From Hahella sp. (GTDB lineage: Bacteria > Pseudomonadota > Gammaproteobacteria > Pseudomonadales > Oleiphilaceae): a DNA stretch of 64,000 nucleotides. Under the pieces are notes generated by a model, which was not told the origin of the DNA, did no database searches, and saw only the letters and a program-made list of their open reading frames with translations. This document shows, piece after piece, positions 8,836-17,627 of this stretch; the first letter of the stretch is position 1; every line of letters begins with the position of its first letter. The translations under genes were made by a program, and so were the position numbers. Location: positions 62,001-126,000 of the forward strand of contig JANQMN010000105.1 of assembly GCA_028280065.1 (NCBI GenBank). The letters are read 5' to 3'.

Positions 8836-10184
8836 AGAAGTTTAGTTGGGGAAACAGCTCATTTCGTTCAGGTATTCTAAGAACTTTTATCCTGTTTCAA
8901 ACCTTATTGATTCTGTTTGGGATTGGCTGGGTTATCGTGAGCTATACCGATGGCCAGGACGGCTTGCAAGAAGCCATTGCCATTACAGAATCGCAGCAAA
9001 TCCTGGAGCGATACCGGCAAGATCCGAACATTGCCCTGCCGGTAGGCGTCATCTTTTCCGCCTTTATCGGAACCCAAGACATGCCGCCGGCTTATCGCGA
9101 GCTTTTAAAGGATTTGCCGGTGGGCATGCATGAACTGAGCGAAGCCGATGTGATAGATTATCTCGGTTATGAATCGGAACATGAATTTCACGTTCTGGTG
9201 CATGAGCTGGAATCGGGAGGGCCTTTCTTTTATTTCGTATCGGATATTCCGGAACAGACCACCCAAGACCTGCTGATTGAAAATGTCCTCACGGTGGTCT
9301 TTACCTATGTGACTTTTTCAGTGTTGTTAGGCGGATGGCTGGCCTGGATATTTGCCCGCAACATTTCCCAGCCCTTGGAGGACATTACTAACGCGATAAA
9401 CGAAATAAAGACTGAAGATCCGACAACGCGTTTAAGCCAAACCTGGCGCGAGGGAGAAATTGGAGAACTGGCCAGATCCTTGGATGAAAAAAACCAGCGT
9501 ATAGCCGATTTTATCCAAAGAGAAAAAGGCATCATGCGCAACATCAGTCACGAGTTAAGAACTCCCATTACCATTATCAAAAGCACACTTGCCCTGGCAG
9601 GTTTAAAGTCTTCCGCAGAAGCCAGCCATCATGTTGCCGGCGATAGAACAGGGCAAACCATAGAAGTTCGCCATTTAGAGAAGATCGAGCGCGCGTCCCG
9701 GGATCTGGAGGCAATGATCGAGGCATTTCTCTGGTTGGGCAGAGAGTTTCAGGCGGTGGATGATCCAGCCGATGCCACCTCTTGTGTGGAAAGGGCTATC
9801 GCCGACCACCACTATCTCGTCGATGAAAAACCAATAGACTTGGATGTCGATCTGCAACGGCAGGTTAAGATTCCGGGTAAGGACCAACTGGTTTATATTG
9901 CCGCCGCAAATTTGATCCGCAATGCTTTTTCTCACACGGAAGCGGGGCGTATCAAAATCCGTCTCAATGAAAACAGTCTCACCGTTCAGGATGACGGTCC
10001 CGGATTTGAAACACAAGTGGCGGGTAGAGTTTGCGAACCTGGCGTCAAGAGTTCGAATAGCCAAGGATTTGGCTTGGGATTGCATATAGTGGAGCAGGTC
10101 TGTCAACGTATGGGTTGGCATTTGGAAATAGCCAGCAGTTCCACGGGTTCCATCGTTTCGATTGTGTTTGTGCAAGCAAGTTAG
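8832..10184 (+). CDS. Sensor histidine kinase
   Basis: A 450-residue membrane kinase, partner of the preceding regulator (ATGA overlap). TM1 about 17-38, periplasmic sensor about 39-145, TM2 about 152-175, HAMP about 175-228, then the DHp domain with phospho-acceptor His240 in ISHELRTP. The catalytic domain has N box NLIRNAFSH, G1 DDGPGF and G2 GFGLGLHI. The signal is unknown. The PepSY proteins in the same operon are candidates for periplasmic modulators, which is inference. Confidence 0.93.
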   Translation: MKKFSWGNSSFRSGILRTFILFQTLLILFGIGWVIVSYTDGQDGLQEAIAITESQQILERYRQDPNIALPVGVIFSAFIGTQDMPPAYRELLKDLPVGMHELSEADVIDYLGYESEHEFHVLVHELESGGPFFYFVSDIPEQTTQDLLIENVLTVVFTYVTFSVLLGGWLAWIFARNISQPLEDITNAINEIKTEDPTTRLSQTWREGEIGELARSLDEKNQRIADFIQREKGIMRNISHELRTPITIIKSTLALAGLKSSAEASHHVAGDRTGQTIEVRHLEKIERASRDLEAMIEAFLWLGREFQAVDDPADATSCVERAIADHHYLVDEKPIDLDVDLQRQVKIPGKDQLVYIAAANLIRNAFSHTEAGRIKIRLNENSLTVQDDGPGFETQVAGRVCEPGVKSSNSQGFGLGLHIVEQVCQRMGWHLEIASSSTGSIVSIVFVQAS

Positions 10185-10219
10185 AGAGAATATTCGACTT
10201 TCAGATGCTACGACCAGTC

Positions 10220-10573
10220 TTAACAGATCTCCGAACAGATTGGCTGGAAGGGTAAGGTAAGTCCTTCCACGGTTAAGACTTGCATGCCCAAGCTGATAAA
10301 AAACATCAGAAAAATCACAGCAAGCCAAACCACGGGTTTGGCTTTCAAGACAAACAGCACGCCTGTGATTATCATCAAGGTGATGGGAGCAATATAAAAA
10401 TAGGGACCGAAGGTGAAGTAGTGCAGGGTTATTGCCGGTAAGGCACCACCGTATTCTCGCATTAGGTCAGAAAAGATAGGTACTTTGATATATGCGACAA
10501 AGGCCAGATACGCCTGCCAGAGTACAATCAGGTCGCAGACTAGCATTGCGGCGATACTGGTTTTCTTTTCCAT
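10220..10573 (-). CDS. Hypothetical small membrane protein
   Basis: A 117-residue protein with about three hydrophobic segments (near 8-28, 50-72 and 76-100) and a short Cys-containing tail (PICSEIC). Start supported by AGAAGGGCCC before ATG. It lies 41 bases downstream of the Bug/TctC gene on the same strand, so they probably form an operon. It is too short and does not look like the TctB small permease subunit. No family recognised. Confidence 0.6.
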   Translation of the reverse strand: MEKKTSIAAMLVCDLIVLWQAYLAFVAYIKVPIFSDLMREYGGALPAITLHYFTFGPYFYIAPITLMIITGVLFVLKAKPVVWLAVIFLMFFISLGMQVLTVEGLTLPFQPICSEIC

Positions 10574-10614
10574 GGGCCCTTCTTCCGTTTGCTATCGATT
10601 GCTAGCTGAGCAAT

Positions 10615-11583
10615 CTATAACAATCCTACGCTTTTAAGGGTTTTACTAATGTCTGCCTCCTGTGATTCAAGAAACTTTATTAGTTCGTCATCCCGCTTAT
10701 AAAAGTCTTCCCAGCCGTATTTTGTCCTGACTGCTTGCCATTCCGATGTCTTGGTAAGCTGCTGTAGGGTGTCGGCATAGGCTTGGCGTTTGGCAGCGGA
10801 GATTCCCGGAGGCGCAAAAAAACCGCGCCAGTTGGCAAAGACGACATCCAATCCCTGTTCTTTCATGGTCGCGGCATTTATGCCCGGCAGGGAGGCTTCG
10901 CTCGTCACGCCAAGTACCCGAAGCTTGCCTGCATTAAGATCGTCGATAACTTCTCCGATACCGGTAACCAATGCAGCGCCAACGCCTTTATAGAGGCGAC
11001 CCAACGCATCACCGCCGCCATCGCTGGGAATGTAGCGCAGCTTTTTCACATCCAACCCGGCAGCATCGATAATAAGTATGGCGGTGATATGATCGAGGCT
11101 ACCTTTTGCGGAACCACCGATAATCGTATTTTTTGCATAGTTGCTTTGTATGGATGCCGTTAGGTCATTGATGGTTTTTAACGGCGAATTGGTAGGCACG
11201 ACAACTGCCTGAAACTCAGCGATCATCAAACTGATTGGTGTAACGTCGCGAAAGCTGTTCTTGATGACAGAGGTCAGCTTCCTTAATACCAATGGTGTGG
11301 ACTGTACCATCAGGGTATTTGAGTGCGTGCTGGCTTTTTGAATCAGGTTTTCAAGGGCACGTCCGCCGCCGCCGCCGGACATATTTTTAAAACTCACCTG
11401 CTTTACCAGCCCAGTTGCTTTTAGCGCATTTCCCGTTTCCCGAGCGGTAGTGTCCCAGCCGCCACCTTCCCCGCCGGGGATGAGGAAGTCAACTTTATCC
11501 AAGCCTTGTGCCGCGCTGAAATTGCTAGCAGCGAAAGAGAGTGTAAGTACAATGAGCGATTTTCGGATGAATGAAAAGCGCAT
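10615..11583 (-). CDS. Bug/TctC-family periplasmic solute-binding protein
   Basis: A 322-residue protein with signal peptide (cleaved near SAAQG) and the Bug fold: start VDFLIPGGEGGGWDTTAR, GGGGG loop near residue 70, and the phosphate-binding-like GGSAKGS motif. Tripartite tricarboxylate transporters use such proteins to bind small carboxylates. No TctA or TctB gene is nearby, so it is an orphan receptor. Start ATG has GGAGG 8 bases upstream. A broken histidine kinase fragment lies just upstream in the opposite direction, which suggests a decayed sensory unit. Confidence 0.9.
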   Translation of the reverse strand: MRFSFIRKSLIVLTLSFAASNFSAAQGLDKVDFLIPGGEGGGWDTTARETGNALKATGLVKQVSFKNMSGGGGGRALENLIQKASTHSNTLMVQSTPLVLRKLTSVIKNSFRDVTPISLMIAEFQAVVVPTNSPLKTINDLTASIQSNYAKNTIIGGSAKGSLDHITAILIIDAAGLDVKKLRYIPSDGGGDALGRLYKGVGAALVTGIGEVIDDLNAGKLRVLGVTSEASLPGINAATMKEQGLDVVFANWRGFFAPPGISAAKRQAYADTLQQLTKTSEWQAVRTKYGWEDFYKRDDELIKFLESQEADISKTLKSVGLL

Positions 11584-11633
11584 AGATTCTACCTCCGAAG
11601 TCTTCGTAGATTCCTTATTGAAGTTAGAGCTAT

Positions 11634-11963
11634 ATGAAACAGCTGGTTACTTTTGGATCGCTTCGAGAGGTAAGTTTAGTTGGCCCAACTGCAAATGCCA
11701 TAAAATACTCACCTGAGAGTGCCACGGTGAACATTGAAGGCAAGGCGGGAGGTCGCCATGTGGAAGTTTGCGTACAGGATCAGGGAAAAGGTATTTCTCC
11801 CGAAGTACGCAATAAATTGTTTACCTTACTGACCTGCAGCGAACAAGGAACCGCCGGGGAAATCGGCTATGGTCTGGGCCTGAGCCTATGCGAGCAGTTT
11901 ATCAAGCGCCAGAACGGCACTATTTGGGTCGACGATCAGTACCAAAACGGCACCGCATATTGA
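11634..11963 (+). pseudogene. Remnant of a sensor histidine kinase (ATPase domain only)
   Basis: About 109 codons encode only the catalytic HATPase domain: N-box core NAIKYSPES, G1 DQGKGIS and G2 GYGLGLSLCEQFI. There is no sensor, membrane segment or phospho-acceptor His, and the first 18 codons before the N box do not look like a kinase. The domain also stops just before the usual final strand. The likeliest reading is a truncated gene left by deletion. It is divergent from the Bug/TctC gene, where TctDE-like two-component systems are often found. Confidence 0.75.
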
Positions 11964-12027
11964 TTTCCTTACCCAAGGCGGATTGAAGACGTTGTTGCCG
12001 AAGCAACATACGTCTGCGTAGCGGCGT

Positions 12028-12744
12028 CTAACTCTCTACGTTGTGATATACGTTCTGGACATCGTCCAGAACGTTCAGCATATCCAGAAACTTTTCGAAC
12101 TTATCGGCGTCTTCACCGCTTACCGTCGTGTAGTTTTGCGGAATAAACTGTATTTCATCGACATCGAAGTCAACTTCGCCAAATGCGTCGTTCAGGGCGA
12201 CCTTGGCCTTGGCGTATTCCGTGTTCGGCGTAAATACCGTTATTTTGTCGTTTTCGTCTTCGATATCGGTTACATCGACATCGGCTTCCACCAATGCCTC
12301 CAGTACCGCTTCTTCTTCCTGCCCGGAGAATACAAAAATGGCGCTATGATCAAACATGTGGCTGACACTGCCTTGGGTGCCGATTTTGCAGTCGGTTTTG
12401 GTAAAGCAGAGCCGCACGTCGCCGAAGGTACGGTTGGGGTTATCCGTGAGGCATTCGACGATGACCATGCAACCTCCGGGGCCGAAGCCTTCATAGCGGG
12501 CGGTGGAATAGTCTTCGCCATCGCCGCCTTTGGCTTTTTCCAGTGCTTTCTGGATAACATGCGAAGGAACCTGGTCTTTTTTTGCCCGCTCGATCAGCCC
12601 GCGCAGGGTTAGATTGCCGTCGGGTTCCACCCCGCCGGCTTTGGCGCAGACATAAATTTCGCGGCCATATTTACTGTAAACTTTGGTTTTTGCAGCGGCC
12701 GTTTTGGCCATGGATTCTTTGCGGTTTTGGTAGGCTCTGCCCAT
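12028..12744 (-). CDS. yeeN: YebC/PmpR-family protein, YeeN type
   Basis: A 238-residue member of the YebC/TACO1 family. The start [20 protein letters not shown] and the [15 protein letters not shown] stretch match the YeeN branch rather than YebC proper. The glycine-rich segment [16 protein letters not shown] and C-terminal acidic domain are typical. Members act as transcriptional regulators or help ribosomes translate proline-rich stretches. Monocistronic; length equals E. coli YeeN. Confidence 0.88.
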   Translation of the reverse strand: MGRAYQNRKESMAKTAAAKTKVYSKYGREIYVCAKAGGVEPDGNLTLRGLIERAKKDQVPSHVIQKALEKAKGGDGEDYSTARYEGFGPGGCMVIVECLTDNPNRTFGDVRLCFTKTDCKIGTQGSVSHMFDHSAIFVFSGQEEEAVLEALVEADVDVTDIEDENDKITVFTPNTEYAKAKVALNDAFGEVDFDVDEIQFIPQNYTTVSGEDADKFEKFLDMLNVLDDVQNVYHNVES

Positions 12745-12809
12745 AGTATTGATCTGGTTGCTGACTAAAACGGCGAATTCTAGCGTTGTGCAACGGTTTC
12801 TACAATCTA

Positions 12810-12895
12810 TATGAAACCCGGTGACCGCTGAGTATGCGCTACCCCAAATCGAGGCAGGTCATACCCGCCTCCAGCGTCGGCGCCCAGGTTTCATA
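12810..12895. repeat. Nested inverted repeats between yeeN and the XRE gene
   Basis: An outer 9-bp perfect inverted repeat, TATGAAACC (12810-12818) and GGTTTCATA (12887-12895), surrounds an inner hairpin, GAGGCAGGT / ACCCGCCTC (12851-12871; one mismatch, 3-base loop). The right arm overlaps the last codons of the XRE gene. It may be a terminator for that gene or a small mobile or REP-like element; no second full copy was found in the window. Confidence 0.35.
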
Positions 12896-13247
12896 CTCTC
12901 TTTCTTAAATCTTCGAGTTCGACCATGTGATTGACATAGTCCATGATGGTATCGCGCAACTCCGGGGAACAGGCGCAAAAATTATTGACCAGTTTTGTCA
13001 GGCGTTCCTCAGTCAACATGGATTCATTGAGGTGATCGATAAACAGCAGCCAGGGCTCAATATCGAGACCCTCGGCCACTGCCTCAACCGTGTCCAGCTT
13101 AGGCTCGATATTGGCATTAATCAGTTTGCTGATTGACGACGGGCTTTTTCCGGTTTTCTTGCAAAGCTCCACGGTATTTACGTTGAATTTCTTGCAAACG
13201 GTACGAACATTTTCGGCGATGATCTGATTGAGTCTTCTTTTTTTCAT
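12891..13247 (-). CDS. Small XRE-type helix-turn-helix regulator
   Basis: A 118-residue protein whose first 70 residues form an HTH_XRE domain (IIAENVRTVCKKFNVNTVEL, then SPSSISKLINA as recognition helix, VEAVAEGLDIEPWLLF). The ATG at 13247 is chosen because the domain begins directly there; the frame is open further upstream but that part is unrelated. The C-terminal helix has no recognised ligand domain. Solitary; target unknown. Confidence 0.75.
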   Translation of the reverse strand: MKKRRLNQIIAENVRTVCKKFNVNTVELCKKTGKSPSSISKLINANIEPKLDTVEAVAEGLDIEPWLLFIDHLNESMLTEERLTKLVNNFCACSPELRDTIMDYVNHMVELEDLRKRV

Positions 13248-13374
13248 AGCGGTACCATTTGGTTTAAGGAGGGATAAGTATTGTAAGTGTTTCAGCCAAC
13301 CTAGAGGGTAGACCAGGCGCAAATATTGGCCAGTTAGTTCCATCCGTAAAGGGAGTGGGACATGGCGAGGCGGC

Positions 13375-14073
13375 TTAGAGTCCGCCGGAAGTGAAACCGC
13401 GGATCAGTTTATAGTCCCGGTACAGAACATCCGCCGAAAAACTGCTTGTATAGCCGCCAGTTTCCCGGGCAGATTCCGGTTTAAGAACTGCCTGCAACTC
13501 CCCTCGGGCGTTTAATACATAGAGTAATACTCCGTGGCTAACATCGTAATTGTCTTCCATAAATTCCTCTGATTTACCCCTGGGATTTATCGCATAAAGC
13601 ATACCGAGGCTTTGTTCAAACGGCAGATGAGAAATTGATCCGGCCTGGTGAGTCAGGCCGATAAATTCCTTGTCAAACCAGGGCAAATAGTTGGCTAGAT
13701 GATCGGCGGTATCCCTTTTGGGATCGACGGTATAGAAGACAAATCGGGTATCGGCCAGGGCCGGTTCCTGTTTCAGCTTTTTGGCGACCTGGGCCAGTGT
13801 TACCAAGGTTGTCGGGCAGATATCCGGACAGTGGGTATAGCCATAGGAAACGATGTGCCAGTTCCCTTGCAGGTCGCCGGGCGTAAACGCATTGTTGTGG
13901 TGATCCAGTAACCTGAAATCGTCGATCGGCCGGGCATCGGGAATGATGGTTCCATTGATTAGCGGAGGCGCCGGAGAGTAGGCAAAACCGAATATCAACG
14001 CTGCCAGCGTCACCACTGCGCCGGTTGTCAGCAAGCCGGTTACCAGGCTGTTGTTAACGTTAGTCGGCGGCAA
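13375..14073 (-). CDS. SCO1/SenC/PrrC copper chaperone
   Basis: A 232-residue protein with an N-terminal anchor (about 13-32) and a thioredoxin-like domain facing the periplasm. The copper ligands are Cys82 and Cys86 in HCPDICP, plus the conserved His in NYDVSHGVLLYV. It loads copper into the CuA site of cytochrome oxidase subunit II, encoded in the same operon. Its start appears to be TTG, overlapping the subunit IV gene by 14 bases; no clear ribosome site is seen, so coupled translation is likely. Confidence 0.9.
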   Translation of the reverse strand: MPPTNVNNSLVTGLLTTGAVVTLAALIFGFAYSPAPPLINGTIIPDARPIDDFRLLDHHNNAFTPGDLQGNWHIVSYGYTHCPDICPTTLVTLAQVAKKLKQEPALADTRFVFYTVDPKRDTADHLANYLPWFDKEFIGLTHQAGSISHLPFEQSLGMLYAINPRGKSEEFMEDNYDVSHGVLLYVLNARGELQAVLKPESARETGGYTSSFSADVLYRDYKLIRGFTSGGL

Positions 14074-14380
14074 AATAGGAAATTCTACTCAGTAATATGT
14101 AATCGGCTTCTATCGCCATCAGGGCCAACAATAAGAGGATGGCAACGGGAGGCAATAGCAGCACTAACTTAACGGCATACCGCTCCCATTTCAGATGCAT
14201 GAAAATGCTGATAATGAAGCCCGCTTTTAAGAACATAAAAATGATAATCAGTGTCCACCGCAGATAACCCTGGACCTGGTAATAGTCCACCATGTAGGAC
14301 AGGGCGCTCAGGACAAATAGCAGAAACCAGACTTTCAGATAAACACCGATGGGATGTTGTTGACCCGTTGCCTGACTCAT
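14060..14380 (-). CDS. Cytochrome c oxidase subunit IV (small)
   Basis: A 106-residue protein with three transmembrane segments, the last two with FIISIFMHLKWE between, as in prokaryotic cytochrome c/quinol oxidase subunit IV. The ATG at 14380 is chosen because GGAGGGAGG ends 4 bases upstream; another ATG 18 bases upstream has no such site. It is the usual fourth core subunit of caa3-like oxidases and overlaps the Sco gene. Confidence 0.82.
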   Translation of the reverse strand: MSQATGQQHPIGVYLKVWFLLFVLSALSYMVDYYQVQGYLRWTLIIIFMFLKAGFIISIFMHLKWERYAVKLVLLLPPVAILLLLALMAIEADYILLSRISYFAAD

Positions 14381-14403
14381 AACACCTCCCTCCTGCAATC
14401 AGC

Positions 14404-15087
14404 TCACCAGAGATAAAACAAGGCAAAAATAAAAACCCAGACCAAATCGACGAAATGCCAGTAGAGCCCTACGATTTCGACCGCATCATAGTTTTTCCCT
14501 TCATAGTCGCCACGCCGGACTTTGTTGGCGTAAATCAGCAGTAAGATGACACCGGCGCTGACATGCACGCCGTGGAAGCCGGTAATCATAAAGAAACAGG
14601 CGCCAAACTGGGCCGCGCCCATCGGGTTGCCCCAAGGCCTGACGCCTTGGTCGACAATAAGTTTGGTCCATTCAAAAACCTGCATGCCGACAAACGATGC
14701 GCCGAAAATCGCGGTGACCAGCATCAGGTAGAAAGTCATTTTGCGGTTGCCCCGGTAGGCATAATTGACCGCCATCGCCATTGTGCCGCTGCTGGAAATC
14801 AGGATGAATGTCATTATCGCGATTAGGATCAGCGGGATCGGATCTCCTCCCAGGGAAAGGGCGAACACTTCACTGGGAATCGGCCAGGAATCGGCTGTGG
14901 ACATGCGGACGTTCATGTAGCCAATCAGAAACACGCCAAAGATGAAGGTATCACTCAGTAGAAAAATCCACATCATGATTTTACCCCACGGCATATCGAA
15001 GGCCTGTTTGTCTGCCGACCAGTCAGCAACGACCATCTGCCATTGCGTTTGATTCAGAGGAGCGTCCGGAGAGGATTGTGTCGTCAT
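14404..15087 (-). CDS. ctaE: Cytochrome c oxidase subunit III
   Basis: A 227-residue haem-copper oxidase subunit III with about five to seven membrane segments. Typical marks are FFMITGFHGVHVSAG and the C-terminal IVGLYWHFVDLVWVFIF. The ATG at 15087 has GAGG 9 bases upstream; a TTG 15 bases upstream is possible but less likely. It sits in the order II-I-III'-III-IV-Sco, similar to the coxMNOP type of alternative oxidase cluster. Confidence 0.92.
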   Translation of the reverse strand: MTTQSSPDAPLNQTQWQMVVADWSADKQAFDMPWGKIMMWIFLLSDTFIFGVFLIGYMNVRMSTADSWPIPSEVFALSLGGDPIPLILIAIMTFILISSSGTMAMAVNYAYRGNRKMTFYLMLVTAIFGASFVGMQVFEWTKLIVDQGVRPWGNPMGAAQFGACFFMITGFHGVHVSAGVILLLIYANKVRRGDYEGKNYDAVEIVGLYWHFVDLVWVFIFALFYLW

Positions 15088-15116
15088 GCCGCTATACCTC
15101 AAGGTGCATTATCGGT

Positions 15117-15797
15117 TTACCTGAGAAATCCGCACATGGCGGCCAGGGTACGATAGGTTTCAGGGGAGCTTGCCAGCAGGGCAAACAGCAACAGCCAGAT
15201 AACAAACAAGAAGTGCCAGTAAGTCGCGCACAGAGAAATATTCGCGGCCAGTTTGGGCAAGGAACCGTTTTGACGGAATTTCAAGCTCACCCTGGCTAGC
15301 GCAATTATCCCTCCGAGCAAATGCAATGCATGGATGCCGGTAAACAAATAGAAGTAGCTGTTGGCTGGATTGGAGGCGACAAAAAATCCTAAGCCGTGCA
15401 GTTTTTGCCATAAAAGGTATTGGGCGACGATAAACAGGATGGCGAAAAGCTGGGCGAATCGAATTCCCATCCTGGTGAAATCCGCTTTGTCCTTGCCGGA
15501 AGCTGACACCGCCCACTGCAATGAGGCGCATGCCAGCAAAAGACATACAGTATTCAGCCAAAGCTGCCAGGGATTGCTAAGAGGTTGCCAGGGCTGGCCG
15601 GCAAGGGCCTGAAAATCCGGATATTGTGAGCGCGATAAAAAGGTAATGGTAAATAGAAAGAAGATAACGCCGACAATTGCCAGAAAAAAACGCAACGCGA
15701 TGCGTTCCGCGGATGTCGGGACCGCTACTGCGGCGTTGCCGCCGACGACATTATCCGGTTGCGGCAACCAGGGTTTTTCTAATAAATTGCGTAACAT
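15117..15797 (-). CDS. Second cytochrome oxidase subunit III-like protein
   Basis: A 226-residue membrane protein of the same superfamily as the next gene. It keeps the subunit III hallmarks FYLFTGIHALHLLGG and CATYWHFLFVIWLLLF but diverges elsewhere, with a longer hydrophilic N-terminus. Two adjacent subunit III paralogues are characteristic of coxMNOP-like clusters (CoxO and CoxP). Located between subunits I and III. Confidence 0.86.
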   Translation of the reverse strand: MLRNLLEKPWLPQPDNVVGGNAAVAVPTSAERIALRFFLAIVGVIFFLFTITFLSRSQYPDFQALAGQPWQPLSNPWQLWLNTVCLLLACASLQWAVSASGKDKADFTRMGIRFAQLFAILFIVAQYLLWQKLHGLGFFVASNPANSYFYLFTGIHALHLLGGIIALARVSLKFRQNGSLPKLAANISLCATYWHFLFVIWLLLFALLASSPETYRTLAAMCGFLR

Positions 15798-15846
15798 AAC
15801 TCAGTACCTTTAAAGCGAAGGCAAGCCACTAAAGCTAACGGGTTAA

Positions 15847-17589
15847 CTAGGTTTTTAAACGTTCCACTTCTGCTTCCGACATATTCTGCGGAATGAAATC
15901 CTGAGATACGCCGGGGACACTGTAATCGTAGGCCCAGCGATGCACCACCGGCAGCTTCTCGCCCCAGTTCAGGTGTTTCGGAGGTATCTCGGGAGTTTGC
16001 CATTCGAGGCTGGTTGCGCCCCAGGGATTCGGCTCGGATTTCCTGCCTTTCGACAGGCTCCAAATCAGATTAACGATGAAAATAATCTGTACGGCGCCGA
16101 CGATAATAGCGGCAACGGTGATACTGGCGTTCAGCGGTTCGGCCGAATCGGGAATGAAGTCGGTAGAACCCATGGCATAGTAGCGGCGGGGCACGCCGAG
16201 GAAACCGAGGTAGTGCATGGGCAGGTAGATGGCATAGGTCCCCAGAAATGTCAGCCAGAAATGGAGTTTGCCAAGCCCTGTGTGCAGATAGCGGCCGGTT
16301 ACCAAGGGAAACCAGTGATAGATGGCTGCATACAGCACCATGATGGGTGAAACCCCCATGACCATATGGAAGTGGCCGACGACGAAATAGGTGTCGGACA
16401 GCGGCAGATCCACCACCACATTACCCAGGAACAGGCCGGTCAGGCCGCCATGGGTAAAGGTAAAAATAAAGCCAATGGAAAATAGCATGGGAACGCGCAG
16501 GTGAATATTGCCCTGCCAAAGGGTCAGTACCCAGTTGTATACCTTAATGGCCGTGGGAACCGCGATGATCAGCGTGGTGGTGGCAAAGAAGAACCCGAAG
16601 TAGGGATTCATGCCGCTCACGTACATATGGTGCGCCCATACTATGAAGCTAAGACCTCCGATGATGACGATGGCCCATACCATCATGCGATAGCCGAATA
16701 TGTTTTTCCTTGCGTGCGTCGCAATCACATCGGACACGATCCCGAAGGCGGGTAGCGCAACGATGTAGACTTCAGGATGCCCGAAAAACCAGAACAAATG
16801 CTGAAATAGAATAGGGCTGCCGCCGGTATAGTCAGTTTGTTCGCCCAGGGACAACAATGCGGGCATGAAGAAGCTGGTCCCGACCTGTTGATCCAGAAGC
16901 ATCATGATTGCGCTCACCAGCAACGCGGGAAAAGCCAGCAGGCCCAGAATAGAGGCCGTGAAGATGCCCCACACCGACAAAGGCATGCGCATTAGCGTCA
17001 TGCCTTTGGTTCGGGCCTGCAACACGGTGGTAACGTAATTCAGCCCGCCCATGGTGAATGCTACGATAAATACCCCCAGTGACAGCAGCATCAGTGTAAT
17101 ACCGGCACCCGCACCTGGCGTGCCGCTTAGAATCGCCTGCGGCGGATATAGGGTCCAACCGGCGCCGGTGGGGCCTCCCACCACAAAAAAACTGGCCAGC
17201 AGCAGGATGACGGAAAGCAGATAGGTCCAGTAACTCAGCATATTCAGGTAGGGAAAGACCATGTCGCGGGCGCCGATCATCAGGGGGATCAGATAGTTGC
17301 CGAATCCGCCCAGCAACAAAGCCGTGAGTAGATAGATCACCATGATCATGCCATGCATGGTGACAAACTGAAGATAGGCGCTCGGGTCGATAAAATTAAA
17401 GCTGTCCGGAAACCCAAGTTGCAGGCGCATCATTCCCGATAATACCAAGGCGACCAAACCCACAAAAATGGCGGTGATGGAATATTGTATGGCGATAACC
17501 TTATGGTCCTGACTCCAAATATATTTGGTTATGAACGTAGCCGGTTCGTGAAATTCTTGTTCTTGATCTGCAATAGCTACATGTGCCAT
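15847..17589 (-). CDS. ctaD: Cytochrome c oxidase subunit I
   Basis: A 580-residue haem-copper oxidase catalytic subunit with about 12 membrane segments. The HPEVY motif (His ligand of CuB and cross-linked Tyr, with Glu at the top of the D channel) marks the A1 class. The other CuB histidines are in AHHMYVSG and the haem-binding histidines in VGHFHMVMG. It reduces O2 to water in the cytoplasmic membrane. Start has AGAGGACG upstream. The haem type is not shown here because no haem A synthase or Cox11 gene is present. Confidence 0.96.
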   Translation of the reverse strand: MAHVAIADQEQEFHEPATFITKYIWSQDHKVIAIQYSITAIFVGLVALVLSGMMRLQLGFPDSFNFIDPSAYLQFVTMHGMIMVIYLLTALLLGGFGNYLIPLMIGARDMVFPYLNMLSYWTYLLSVILLLASFFVVGGPTGAGWTLYPPQAILSGTPGAGAGITLMLLSLGVFIVAFTMGGLNYVTTVLQARTKGMTLMRMPLSVWGIFTASILGLLAFPALLVSAIMMLLDQQVGTSFFMPALLSLGEQTDYTGGSPILFQHLFWFFGHPEVYIVALPAFGIVSDVIATHARKNIFGYRMMVWAIVIIGGLSFIVWAHHMYVSGMNPYFGFFFATTTLIIAVPTAIKVYNWVLTLWQGNIHLRVPMLFSIGFIFTFTHGGLTGLFLGNVVVDLPLSDTYFVVGHFHMVMGVSPIMVLYAAIYHWFPLVTGRYLHTGLGKLHFWLTFLGTYAIYLPMHYLGFLGVPRRYYAMGSTDFIPDSAEPLNASITVAAIIVGAVQIIFIVNLIWSLSKGRKSEPNPWGATSLEWQTPEIPPKHLNWGEKLPVVHRWAYDYSVPGVSQDFIPQNMSEAEVERLKT

Positions 17590-17627
17590 TCACACGTCCT
17601 CTGTTTGAAGTTATCAGGAGTCGCAAT

